Program-made: the position numbers and the translations under genes
Part shown: one piece after another, positions 19,819 through 27,946 of the stretch
How positions within the stretch are numbered: position 1 is the stretch's first letter
How the letters are laid out: each line of letters starts with the position of its first letter
The notes under the pieces: generated by a model
The model's database searches: none
What the model was told of the DNA's origin: nothing
What the model saw: only the letters and a program-made list of their open reading frames with translations
NCBI GenBank assembly: GCA_958435945.1
Contig: CAUBIC010000007.1
Location: 1-64,000, forward strand
Reading direction: 5' to 3'
Length of the DNA stretch: 64,000 nt
Source of the DNA: an uncultured Collinsella sp.
GTDB lineage: Bacteria > Actinomycetota > Coriobacteriia > Coriobacteriales > Coriobacteriaceae

Positions 19819-19878
19819 GACTCGCTTGAGTCATATGTGGGGCGTCGGTCGTAAGGCAACGTCCTCATAGTTGAAACA

Positions 19879-19912
19879 AAGACCCGGGCGGCCTCGATGT
19901 CGCTCGGGTCTT
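19879..19912 (+). promoter_or_regulatory. Intercistronic hairpin after the binding-protein gene
   Basis: AAGACCCGGGCG pairs with CGCTCGGGTCTT (11 of 12 positions) and has only a weak T run. This arrangement commonly stabilises binding-protein mRNA and lowers downstream transcription. Confidence 0.6.
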
Positions 19913-19973
19913 GTAATGAGTATCCATACTCATATACCAGTTGGTCCTACCGACAAAAGAAAGGGGAGAGAAC

Positions 19974-20930
19974 GTGAACAACTTTCTACGTTTGATTGGA
20001 AGGCGTCTCGTGGCGCTGCCGATCATGGCATTGGGCGTCACCGTCCTGGTGTTCTTCCTTATGTCGTTCTCCAAGACCGACCCCGCCTATACGGCGTTGG
20101 GTGACGGTGCCTCGCCCGAGGCGGTTGCCGAGTACCATGAGAAGTATGGTCTGGACGACCCCTGGCCCGTGCGCTACGTGCGCTACATGGGCGATCTGAT
20201 CCATGGTGACATGGGCACCTATGGTGCTGCTCGCAACTCCGTTGCCAAGCGCATCTCCACGGCCCTGCCCGTCACGATGCAGCTGACCTTCATCGGTCTT
20301 GCCATCGGCGCGGTCGTCTCGTTTTTGCTCGGCGTCATCGCGGCACTGTATCGCGATAAATGGCCGGACCAAGTGATCCGCGTCTTTTCCATCGCCGGCC
20401 TGGCAACCCCGTCGTTCTGGCTTGCCGTTCTGTTGATTCTGCTGTTCTCTTCCTACCTTAAGGTGCTCCCGGCGTCCGGTGCTCTGCCTCACTTCACCAC
20501 CAACCCGGCTGGCTATCTGGGACGTATGATCATGCCCGCTATCGCCCTGGCATTTCCGCTGACGGGTCAGATGACTCGTATCGTGCGTACCGCCATGGTC
20601 GAGGAACTCGACAAGGACTACGTCCGCATGGCCCGTGGCGCCGGCGTTCCCGAGAAGGTCGTCGTCGGCATCAACGTTTTGCGCAACGCGCTGATCACCC
20701 CGGTCACCACCCTCGGTCTTAAGATCGGTTACCTTATGGGCGGTGCTGTCGTCATCGAGGTCATCTTCAACCTCCCCGGCATGGGTACTGCGATTCTGCA
20801 GGGCGTTCAGGGCAACGAGGCGAACCTGGTTCAGGGCGTCGTCATCGTCGTTGCTCTTGCCTTCATCATCATCAACATCGTGGTTGACATGCTCTACCTG
20901 CTCATCAACCCGCGCATCAGGACGGTGTAG
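19974..20930 (+). CDS. ABC transporter permease (DppB/OppB type)
   Basis: A 318-residue integral membrane permease with about six transmembrane segments. The N-terminus (FLRLIGRRLVALPIMALGVTVLVFFL) is typical of the DppB group, and the ATPase-coupling EAA loop is visible around DYVRMARGAGVPEKVVVGI. Start is GTG 19974 with AAGGGGAGAGAAC before it; the upstream ATG frame has no ribosome site. It pairs with the permease half of the next gene to form the channel. Confidence 0.92.
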   Translation: MNNFLRLIGRRLVALPIMALGVTVLVFFLMSFSKTDPAYTALGDGASPEAVAEYHEKYGLDDPWPVRYVRYMGDLIHGDMGTYGAARNSVAKRISTALPVTMQLTFIGLAIGAVVSFLLGVIAALYRDKWPDQVIRVFSIAGLATPSFWLAVLLILLFSSYLKVLPASGALPHFTTNPAGYLGRMIMPAIALAFPLTGQMTRIVRTAMVEELDKDYVRMARGAGVPEKVVVGINVLRNALITPVTTLGLKIGYLMGGAVVIEVIFNLPGMGTAILQGVQGNEANLVQGVVIVVALAFIIINIVVDMLYLLINPRIRTV

Positions 20931-20933
20931 ATT

Positions 20934-22949
20934 ATGGTAAAGATTCGAGAGAAGCAAACCGAGCAGCTCGAGAAGGCTGCCTCCAAGGGGCTCAAGCTCG
21001 GTGGCTGGAAGAAGATGACGCTGTCTTCTAAGATTGCCGCCGTCGTGCTGGCACTGGTCGCCCTGACCGCGATTCTGGCGCCCCTCCTTGCCCCCTATAG
21101 CCCGGTCGAGATCTTTACGGCTCGCCAGGCTCCCGGCAACGGATTTATCTTCGGTACCGACGATAAGGGTCGCGACATTCTGTCGCGCATGCTCTACGGT
21201 GGTCGTTACTCGCTGATCATCGGCTTTGGCGCCACTGCCATGGCTCTGGTTTGCGGCTCGGTCGTGGGCGCCCTCGCGGCGGTTTCGCGCAAGTCCGTTT
21301 CCGAGGCGATCATGCGCATCCTGGACATCATCATGTCCATCCCGGGCATCGCCCTCGCTGCCGTCTTCGTCTCCATCCTGGGCAATTCAGTGCCGTCGAT
21401 CATCTTCGCCATCGGCTTTATGTACACTCCGCAGATTGCCCGTATCGTGCGCGCCAACATCGTGTCCGAGTACGGCGAGGACTATGTCCGCGCGGTCATC
21501 GTTTCCGGCGCCAAGGCTCCGTGGATTTTGATCAAGCATGTTCTGCGTAACTGCATCGCCCCGATCATGGTCTTCACCGTTACCCTGGTCGCCGACGCCA
21601 TCATCTTCGAGGCCTCGCTGACCTTTATCGGCGCTGGTATCCAGGAGCCCACCGCTACCTGGGGCAACATCCTCGCCGACGCCCGCGGCGGCGTGCTCGC
21701 TGGCCGTTGGTGGCAGGCGCTGTTCCCGGGTCTGGCTATCATGATCACCTGCCTGGCGCTCAACATCCTCTCCGAGGGCATTACCGACGCCATGGCCGCT
21801 GCTCCCTCCGCCGCCCTGGATCCGACCGATTCCTCCAAGCGCCGCGAGGCCGACCTGCTGGTCTCCGACCCCGTTCGCGCTTACAAGGAGCAGGCTCAGT
21901 CCCTGTCCGCCCGTCTTGGCGCCCTGCGCGATGTCGAGCTCAAGCGTAACGACCGCCATGTGCCCGATGAGTCCGTTGAGCCGATCCTTTCGGTCCGTGA
22001 TTTCTGCATCCAGTTTGAGCACCACGGTGATATCAACGTCGTCGACCACGTCAACTTTGATGTCCGTCCCGGCCAGACCATGGGCCTGGTAGGCGAGTCC
22101 GGCTGCGGTAAGTCCATCACCACGCTGGCCATCATGGGCCTGACCGACGATGACGAGCACCTTTCCGGTGAGGTTCTCTGGGAGGGCCGCGATCTGCTCA
22201 AGATGAGCAAGAAGGAGTGGTTCGGCCTGCGCGGTACCGATATCGCCATGGTCTATCAGGACGCCCTGTCCTCGCTCAACCCCTCCATGCTCATTTCCGC
22301 CCAAATGAAGCAGCTCACCAAGCGCGGTGGCACCCGTAGCGCCGAGGAGCTCCTGGAGCTCGTGGGCCTCGACCCCAAGCGTACGCTCGAGAGCTATCCG
22401 CATGAGCTTTCCGGTGGTCAGCGTCAGCGCGTTCTGATCGCTATGGCCCTTACCCGCGACCCCAAGCTGGTCATCTGCGACGAGCCCACGACCGCTCTGG
22501 ACGTTACTGTCCAGAAGCAGGTCATCAAGCTGCTTAACGACCTTCAGGCCAAGCTTGGCTTTGCCATGATCTTCGTTTCGCACGACCTGGCACTGGTCGC
22601 CGAGGTCGCTCATAACATCACGGTTATGTACGCCGGCCAGGTTATCGAGCAGGCGCCCACCAAGGAGCTGCTCACCAACCCGATCCACGAGTACACCCGC
22701 GGCCTTCTGGGTTCCGTCCTGTCCATCGAGAGCGGTTCGGGCCGCCTGCACCAGGTGCCCGGCGCCGTTCCGAGCCCGCGCGATTTCCCCAAGGGCGATC
22801 GCTTCGCACCCCGCTCGAGCCATCCGCGCATTGGCCTGGACACCCGTCCGGTCTTCAAGCGCGTGCCCGGCACCGAGCACTTCTATTCCGAGCTCCCCGA
22901 TGAGGTGCTCAAGGCAAATGGTTTGACCCCTCACGCGGAGGTGATGTAG
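20934..22949 (+). CDS. ABC transporter permease-ATPase fusion (DppC plus DppD)
   Basis: A 671-residue fusion of two normally separate subunits. Residues 1 to about 290 are a DppC-type permease (GTDDKGRDILSRMLYGGRYS; EAA loop EDYVRAVIVSGAKAPW). Residues 290-350 are a charged linker, and from about 352 a DppD-type ATPase follows with Walker A GESGCGKS (about 387-394), signature LSGGQRQRVLIA (about 491) and Walker B VICDEPTTALD (about 512), ending in the oligopeptide-type C-terminal domain without its usual cysteines. There is no stop codon or frameshift in the linker. Similar fusions are known in sialate importers of some actinobacteria, which fits the gene context. Confidence 0.92.
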   Translation: MVKIREKQTEQLEKAASKGLKLGGWKKMTLSSKIAAVVLALVALTAILAPLLAPYSPVEIFTARQAPGNGFIFGTDDKGRDILSRMLYGGRYSLIIGFGATAMALVCGSVVGALAAVSRKSVSEAIMRILDIIMSIPGIALAAVFVSILGNSVPSIIFAIGFMYTPQIARIVRANIVSEYGEDYVRAVIVSGAKAPWILIKHVLRNCIAPIMVFTVTLVADAIIFEASLTFIGAGIQEPTATWGNILADARGGVLAGRWWQALFPGLAIMITCLALNILSEGITDAMAAAPSAALDPTDSSKRREADLLVSDPVRAYKEQAQSLSARLGALRDVELKRNDRHVPDESVEPILSVRDFCIQFEHHGDINVVDHVNFDVRPGQTMGLVGESGCGKSITTLAIMGLTDDDEHLSGEVLWEGRDLLKMSKKEWFGLRGTDIAMVYQDALSSLNPSMLISAQMKQLTKRGGTRSAEELLELVGLDPKRTLESYPHELSGGQRQRVLIAMALTRDPKLVICDEPTTALDVTVQKQVIKLLNDLQAKLGFAMIFVSHDLALVAEVAHNITVMYAGQVIEQAPTKELLTNPIHEYTRGLLGSVLSIESGSGRLHQVPGAVPSPRDFPKGDRFAPRSSHPRIGLDTRPVFKRVPGTEHFYSELPDEVLKANGLTPHAEVM

Positions 22950-23777
22950 ATGAGCGAGACCGCAGTCAACGGCGTCGAGCCGATCATCTTCCTTGATGAC
23001 GTCCACGTCACCTTTAGGACCCGTACCGGCTCGATTCTGCACCCCAACCTGGTTCACGCCGTCCAGGGTGTAACGATTAAGCTCATGCCCGGACAGACCA
23101 TCGGCATCGTCGGCGAGTCCGGTTGCGGAAAGTCCACCACCGCCAACGTCATGTGCGGCCTGCAGGCCCCCACGAGCGGCAAGGTCTACTTTAAGGGCAA
23201 GGACGTTACCAAACGTACCGCCGAGGACCGTCGCCACATGGGTCGCGTCATCTCGGTCGTGTTCCAGAACCCGGCCACGGCGCTCAATCCCCGCATGGTC
23301 GTTCGCGAGCAACTGCTCGACCCCATGCGCGTCCACAACCTGGGTACCGAGGCCGAGCAGGAGAAGCGCGTCAAGGAGCTCTTGGAGCTCACCGGTCTGC
23401 CCAGCTCCGCCGCCGAGGTTCTTCCCGGCCAGCTTTCGGGCGGCCAGCGCCAGCGCGTCGCAATTGCCCGTGCCCTGTCGCTGAACCCCGATGCCATCAT
23501 CGCCGACGAGCCCACCTCGGCTCTGGACGTTTCGGTCCGCGCGCAGATTCTGAACCTGCTGACCGACCTTAAGAAGGAGCTCGGCCTGGCCATGGTGTTC
23601 ATCAGCCATGACATCCAGACGGTCCGCTATATCTCTGACGACATCATCGTTATGAATGGCGGCAAGATCGTCGAGCAGGGCGAGGCCAAGCAGGTTTTCC
23701 AGCACCCTCAGGACCCCTACACCAAGATGCTGCTCGGCGCTGCGCCGTCGCTGCTGCATCCCAAGCTCGGCGAGTAG
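22950..23777 (+). CDS. ABC transporter ATP-binding protein (DppF/OppF type)
   Basis: A 275-residue ATPase, the second nucleotide-binding subunit of the importer. Walker A GESGCGKSTT lies near residue 56, the signature LSGGQRQRVAIARAL near 161 and Walker B IIADEPTSALDVS near 180. It starts at an ATG directly after the stop of the fusion gene, so the two are translationally coupled. A perfect 10-bp hairpin follows before the esterase gene. Confidence 0.92.
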   Translation: MSETAVNGVEPIIFLDDVHVTFRTRTGSILHPNLVHAVQGVTIKLMPGQTIGIVGESGCGKSTTANVMCGLQAPTSGKVYFKGKDVTKRTAEDRRHMGRVISVVFQNPATALNPRMVVREQLLDPMRVHNLGTEAEQEKRVKELLELTGLPSSAAEVLPGQLSGGQRQRVAIARALSLNPDAIIADEPTSALDVSVRAQILNLLTDLKKELGLAMVFISHDIQTVRYISDDIIVMNGGKIVEQGEAKQVFQHPQDPYTKMLLGAAPSLLHPKLGE

Positions 23778-23794
23778 CCTCGCTTTCCCTCCCG

Positions 23795-23820
23795 TGCGCC
23801 CGGTTCCCTTACCGGGCGCA
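23795..23820 (+). promoter_or_regulatory. Intercistronic hairpin
   Basis: TGCGCCCGGT and ACCGGGCGCA form a perfect stem around TCCCTT. No T run follows, so it is more likely an mRNA-stability element than a terminator. Confidence 0.55.
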
Positions 23821-23857
23821 CCTCCGTTGCGATTTCGAAAGGTTGGGTTCACGAGCC

Positions 23858-24835
23858 ATGCCAAGTGCTCAGGAGCTACAACAGCAATTTGGTGAATATC
23901 GAGGCGCTATGCCCCGTCCATCGGATTTCGATTTCTTTTGGAAGGACCGCATGGCCGAGGCCGACGCCGTCGAGCTCGATTATGCGATTGAGGCGGCTTC
24001 GGTTGCGGATTCCGCGACCTGTCGGTTTTTCGACCTCTGGTATACCGGCATGTGTGGTGCACGCCTGCATGCCAAGTACCTTAAACCTGTCTCGGACGAG
24101 CACGTGCCATTGGTACTTCAGTTCCATGGATATCCGGGTGCGAGCCGCAGCTGGTTTGAGCAAGCGTCGTTTGCGGGCATGGGCATGGCGCTCATTGCTC
24201 TCGATTGTCCTGGCCAAGGAGGCCCCTCCGAGGACATTGGTGGATTTGAGGGCACGACGGTCGCGGGCCATATCGTCGCCGGTATCGACGGCGACCCAGC
24301 CAACCTCTACTATGTCCGCCTACATCAGGATATCCGCATTCTGTGCCGTATCGTTCGCGAGCTCGAGGGCATCGATCTTGCCCGTGTGTTTGTGAACGGC
24401 GCGTCGCAGGGCGGCGGTTTGGGCATTGCGACCTGCGCGCTTAACAGCGAGCTCATCAATCGCGCCGCCATCCTCTATCCCTTCTTATCGGATTTCCGCC
24501 TGGTCTGGGATTTGGATGCCGACGACATTGCCTACGAGGGTCTGCGCTACTGGTCTCGCTGGTTTGACGAGGACTCGACTCGTATCGAGGAAGCCTATGC
24601 CAAGCTGGCGTACTTCGATTCCAAGAACTTTGCCCCCATGGTCAAATGCCCCGTGCTGTTTGGCACGGGCACAGCCGATATCGTCTGCCCGCCGGCGACG
24701 CAGTTTGCGGTCTACAACAACCTGACCTGTGAAAAGCGTCATGAGTTCTTTGAAGGTTTTGGCCACGAGGAGATTCAGGACTTTGATGATCTGATCATTC
24801 CGTTTTTCTGCGAGGGAGGGGAGGCTCATGTCTAA
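23858..24835 (+). CDS. AXE1-family (CE7-like) acetyl esterase
   Basis: A 325-residue alpha/beta hydrolase of the acetylxylan esterase AXE1 family without a signal peptide, so cytoplasmic. It has the oxyanion region FHGYPGASRSW, the nucleophile elbow GASQGGG with Ser183, a C-terminal acid in GTGTADIVCPP and the catalytic His in FEGFGHEEI. Within a sialate cluster its likely job is to remove O-acetyl groups from imported sialic acid before NanA; this is inference. The ATG at 23858 is preferred; GAAAGG lies 15 bases upstream, and a TTG at 23843 is too close to it. The next gene overlaps it by 8 bases. Confidence 0.85.
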   Translation: MPSAQELQQQFGEYRGAMPRPSDFDFFWKDRMAEADAVELDYAIEAASVADSATCRFFDLWYTGMCGARLHAKYLKPVSDEHVPLVLQFHGYPGASRSWFEQASFAGMGMALIALDCPGQGGPSEDIGGFEGTTVAGHIVAGIDGDPANLYYVRLHQDIRILCRIVRELEGIDLARVFVNGASQGGGLGIATCALNSELINRAAILYPFLSDFRLVWDLDADDIAYEGLRYWSRWFDEDSTRIEEAYAKLAYFDSKNFAPMVKCPVLFGTGTADIVCPPATQFAVYNNLTCEKRHEFFEGFGHEEIQDFDDLIIPFFCEGGEAHV

Positions 24836-25679
24836 GTGCGAGAGCAATATCGATGAGTTGATTGTCCCCGAGCTTGCGGGGATTCCTGGGACGGTTTCGT
24901 CAAGGCTCTCTGATTTCCGGGATTGGCGCGGCGATGCTTCTGTGGATGTTTCCGAGTTGGAGACAGCCGCTTCGGATCTTGAGGTTTGCGGGCTGACCGT
25001 TACGGCGATTGATTTCGCAAATCCGTGCGCGCGCTACTCCGAGGTTTCCTTTGAGCTCGGCGGGTATGTCGTGCACGGCCGTTTGATTGAGCCCTCTGGT
25101 TGCGCCCGAAGATCCGAGCTTGTTCCGCTGTGTCTGATGTTCCATGACATCGACCGACCCGTGCGGGGATGGCATCACATGACGCGGTTTGCCGCCATGG
25201 GATATGCCGTGCTTGCGCTGGACGATGAGACTATTGGATCCAGCGATCTGCAGCAGGGGATTACCTCGCCTGCTTTTGTCGAGCGTGTCCGTTGGGGCTG
25301 CGCGTTGGCGAAGGTTGCGCGCAACCTTGATGGCATGGATCCCGACCGCATCTTTGCATGGGGCGAGGGCCTTGGCGGCGGTGTCGCGCTGGCGGTTTCT
25401 GCTCTGGACGAGCGGGGCCTTGCCTGCACGGCGCTTGCCAATCCGCTTCCCAGCGGTCTCGAGACGCTGTCGCCTCGGGTTCGTGGCTCGGTGCTCATGG
25501 GCACATCGCTCATGGATACCGTGAGTGATCCCAAGGGCCAGTTTGCCGTATTCAACGGTCTTGAGTGTGACCGGAGGCATATCATCTATGCCAAATACGC
25601 TCACGAGCGCATCAATGCGTTCGAAAACGAAGTCGTCGACTTCTTTAACCAAACGTTCTATTCGTGTTCTTTGGCCTAG
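24828..25679 (+). CDS. Degenerate AXE1-like alpha/beta hydrolase paralogue lacking the nucleophile serine
   Basis: A 283-residue protein that aligns with the preceding esterase in the core fold (LCLMFHDIDRPVRGWHHMTRFAAMGYAVLALDDE; DPDRIFAWGEGLGGGVALA; GSVLMGTSLMDTVSDPKGQFAVFNGL). The nucleophile elbow reads GEGLGGG, placing Gly181 where the paralogue has Ser183, while the Asp (LMDTV) and His (YAHERI) are kept. It is therefore unlikely to be a classical serine esterase. It may be a subunit, a sugar-binding partner or a protein with a new role. The 8-base overlap with the active paralogue implies coupled synthesis. Confidence 0.8.
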   Translation: MSKCESNIDELIVPELAGIPGTVSSRLSDFRDWRGDASVDVSELETAASDLEVCGLTVTAIDFANPCARYSEVSFELGGYVVHGRLIEPSGCARRSELVPLCLMFHDIDRPVRGWHHMTRFAAMGYAVLALDDETIGSSDLQQGITSPAFVERVRWGCALAKVARNLDGMDPDRIFAWGEGLGGGVALAVSALDERGLACTALANPLPSGLETLSPRVRGSVLMGTSLMDTVSDPKGQFAVFNGLECDRRHIIYAKYAHERINAFENEVVDFFNQTFYSCSLA

Positions 25680-25747
25680 ACGGCCTGGACACCGCCAACA
25701 AGAGTGGGCGGCATAGGGCTGCCCGCCAGACAACTAAGGAGATTCTT

Positions 25748-26668
25748 GTGGCAACTCAGAAATTCACCGGCGTTATCCCTCCCGTCGTTGTTCCCGATAC
25801 CGAAGACCACCAGCTCGACGTTGCCTCCTTTGAGCGCAGCATCAACCGCATGATCGATGCCGGCGTCGATGGCCTGTTCTTCCTGGGCTCCTCGGGCGAG
25901 GTCGTCTTCTCCACCGACGAGCGCCGTCGCCAGATTGTCGCAGAGGCCGTCCGTATCGTCGACCACCGCGTTCCCGTTCTGGTCGGCATCATCGACACCG
26001 AGACCGAGCGCATGATCGAGCACGGCAAGGTCGCTCAGGAGCTGGGCGCCGATGCGCTCGTCGCCACCTGCCCGTTCTATGCCCTGCAGGGCATGACCGA
26101 GGTCGAGGAGCACTTCCGCATCCTTCACGAGGAACTCGACCTGCCCATCTTCGCCTACGACATCCCCGTGTGCGTCCACACCAAGCTCCCCTGGAAGCTC
26201 CTTGCTAAGCTCGGCGCCGAGGGCGTCCTGGCTGGCGTCAAGGATTCCTCGGGCGATGACATCTCGTTCCGCTACCTCATTCAGGAGAACGAGAAGAACG
26301 GCCATCCGATGAGCATCCTTACCGGCCATGAGGTCGTCGTCGACGGTGCCTATCTCGGTGGCGCCGACGGTTCCGTTCCGGGCCTCGCCAACGTTGAGCC
26401 CGAGGGCTACGTTCGTCAGTGGAAGGCCGCTCAGGCTGGTGACTGGGCTACCGTCAAGGCCGAGCAGGATCGCCTCAATGAGATTTCGCACATCTGGGAT
26501 GTCACCTCGGGCGTCCAGGGCTATGCCGGTGGCGTCGGCGCCTTCAAGACCGCTATGAACCTCATGGGCATCTTCGACAGCCCGACCATGCCGCGCCCGG
26601 TGAAGGCCATGACCGGTGAGAACGTCGAGGCGATTCGCAAGGTCCTCCAGGACAACGGTCTCCTTTAA
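25748..26668 (+). CDS. nanA: N-acetylneuraminate lyase (DHDPS/NAL superfamily)
   Basis: Predicted to split N-acetylneuraminate into pyruvate and N-acetylmannosamine. The 306-residue TIM barrel has the GSSGE pyruvate-carboxylate motif near residue 46, FAYDIP with Tyr137 and AGVKDSSGD with Schiff-base Lys165. Tyr137 and Lys165 fall at the numbers known for E. coli NanA. Sequence alone does not exclude another family aldolase, but the adjacent nanK and nanE make sialate lyase the best reading. Start is GTG 25748 with AAGGAG six bases upstream. It is followed by a strong hairpin terminator. Confidence 0.85.
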   Translation: MATQKFTGVIPPVVVPDTEDHQLDVASFERSINRMIDAGVDGLFFLGSSGEVVFSTDERRRQIVAEAVRIVDHRVPVLVGIIDTETERMIEHGKVAQELGADALVATCPFYALQGMTEVEEHFRILHEELDLPIFAYDIPVCVHTKLPWKLLAKLGAEGVLAGVKDSSGDDISFRYLIQENEKNGHPMSILTGHEVVVDGAYLGGADGSVPGLANVEPEGYVRQWKAAQAGDWATVKAEQDRLNEISHIWDVTSGVQGYAGGVGAFKTAMNLMGIFDSPTMPRPVKAMTGENVEAIRKVLQDNGLL

Positions 26669-26700
26669 AGCTTTCCCAGGCACCCGACCTCGCCGTTCAA

Positions 26701-26743
26701 CCGTGCGGCCATGACCCATTAGGTCAATGGCCGCACGGTTTCT
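26701..26743 (+). terminator. Terminator after nanA
   Basis: A stem of at least 12 bp (CCGTGCGGCCAT with ATGGCCGCACGG) followed by TTTCT. nanK may therefore have its own promoter or depend on readthrough. Confidence 0.7.
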
Positions 26744-26840
26744 CGGCGATCTCGGGCACCTGGAAAACCTTTACCGCGCTGTGACGGCTAGCCTGACGGC
26801 GCATTTCCTGTAGTTGTTTTTGTCTCCGAAGGAGAACGAC

Positions 26841-27806
26841 ATGGAGAACAAGTACGTCTGCTCTGTCGATATCGGCGGAACTAAGATCGCGACTGCCATC
26901 ATGGAGTACCCGGCTGACGGCGGTGTGCCCCATCCCGTTTTTGAGGCTGAGGTTCCCACCGAGGCCCAGGAGGGTGGCGAAGCGGTCTTCCAGCGCATCG
27001 AGGCGTCTATCAAGGCAGCTCTTGAGGCAAATCCCGATGTCGAGGTCCTCGGAGTTGGCATCGGCGCTGCCGGTGTCGTCGACCCCAAGACGGGCGCCAT
27101 CGCGTATGCCAATGAGATTATGCCCGGCTGGTCCGGCGTTCAGTTGGGGCCGCGTCTGCGCGAGGACCTCGGCCTTCCCGTTGCCGTTGTAGGCGACGTG
27201 CAGGCTCATGCTCTGGGCGAGGCCCACTGGGGCGTCGGCAAGGGCAAGTTCTCCGTCTTGTGTTTGGGCATCGGTACGGGCATCGGCGGCGCATATGTCG
27301 AGAACGGCCGCGTGATGCAGGGCTTCCATGGTGCTGCCGGCCATATGGGCCACATCGAGTGCTCGGCTGCCGCCGGCATTCCCTGCGCCTGCGGGCGTTC
27401 CGGCCATCTGGAGTCGGTTGCTTCCGGAACATCAATCGGGCGCATGTACGATGAGCGTTTTGGCCGCGTCGACCCCAGCCGTCCTTCGGTCGGCCGTGAC
27501 GTGAACGACCTGTGCCGCGCAGGCGACGCAAAGGCGACCGAGGTCATTCATGACGCCGGCTTTGCGCTGGGCGCCAGCCTGGGCTCGCTTGCTAACATCC
27601 TGGACCCTGAGGTCATCGTGCTTTCGGGCGGCGTGATTCACCAAGGTCCCGATTGGCGTTCACAGACGTGGAAGGACTCGGTGCACGAGGGCTATGCCAG
27701 CCAGGCGCTCGACCCGCTTCAGGACACGCCGATTCTCATCGGCTCTCTGGAGGGCGACGCGCCGCTCATCGGTGCCGCCGAACACCTTCTTGCATCGTTG
27801 AAGTAA
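26841..27806 (+). CDS. nanK: ROK-family N-acetylmannosamine kinase
   Basis: Predicted to phosphorylate N-acetylmannosamine to the 6-phosphate. The 321-residue protein has the phosphate-binding DIGGTKIATA, GVGIGAAGVVD, GIGTGIGGAYV, and the ROK zinc region GHIECSAAAGIPCACGRSGHLE. In that region the usual final Cys of CxCGxxGC is His. Specificity for ManNAc rather than glucose is inferred from nanA upstream and nanE downstream. ATG 26841 follows GAAGGAGAACGAC; an upstream in-frame ATG at 26814 lacks a ribosome site. Confidence 0.85.
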   Translation: MENKYVCSVDIGGTKIATAIMEYPADGGVPHPVFEAEVPTEAQEGGEAVFQRIEASIKAALEANPDVEVLGVGIGAAGVVDPKTGAIAYANEIMPGWSGVQLGPRLREDLGLPVAVVGDVQAHALGEAHWGVGKGKFSVLCLGIGTGIGGAYVENGRVMQGFHGAAGHMGHIECSAAAGIPCACGRSGHLESVASGTSIGRMYDERFGRVDPSRPSVGRDVNDLCRAGDAKATEVIHDAGFALGASLGSLANILDPEVIVLSGGVIHQGPDWRSQTWKDSVHEGYASQALDPLQDTPILIGSLEGDAPLIGAAEHLLASLK

Positions 27807-27823
27807 ACATAACTACCAAGTGC

Positions 27824-27921
27824 GCCTTCTGAGGTGCCGCAGATTGACGTGAAAGAGGAGCGAAGCGTACTTCGGTACGCGAGCGACGGTTTGAACGTCA
27901 AGGTGCGGTGTCTCAGAAGGC
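27824..27921. repeat. Long imperfect palindromic element, family 1 copy A
   Basis: Arms of 27 bases (27824-27850 and 27895-27921) pair at 22 positions plus three G-T wobbles. The interior is GAAAGAGGAGCGAAGCGTAC, TTCG, then GTACGCGAGCGACG. It fills the nanK-nanE gap. A second copy with the same core but different arms lies at 46477-46583 on the minus strand. Confidence 0.8.
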
Positions 27922-27946
27922 TGTTTTGAGAAAGGTTGAGTCGAAC

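Noticed and set aside
18187..23864. Long open frames on the minus strand opposite the first ABC operon (501 and 825 codons)
   Set aside because: They mirror highly biased codons of the real genes, lack ribosome sites, and their translations are low-complexity Gly/Leu/Asp/His mixes with no family features.
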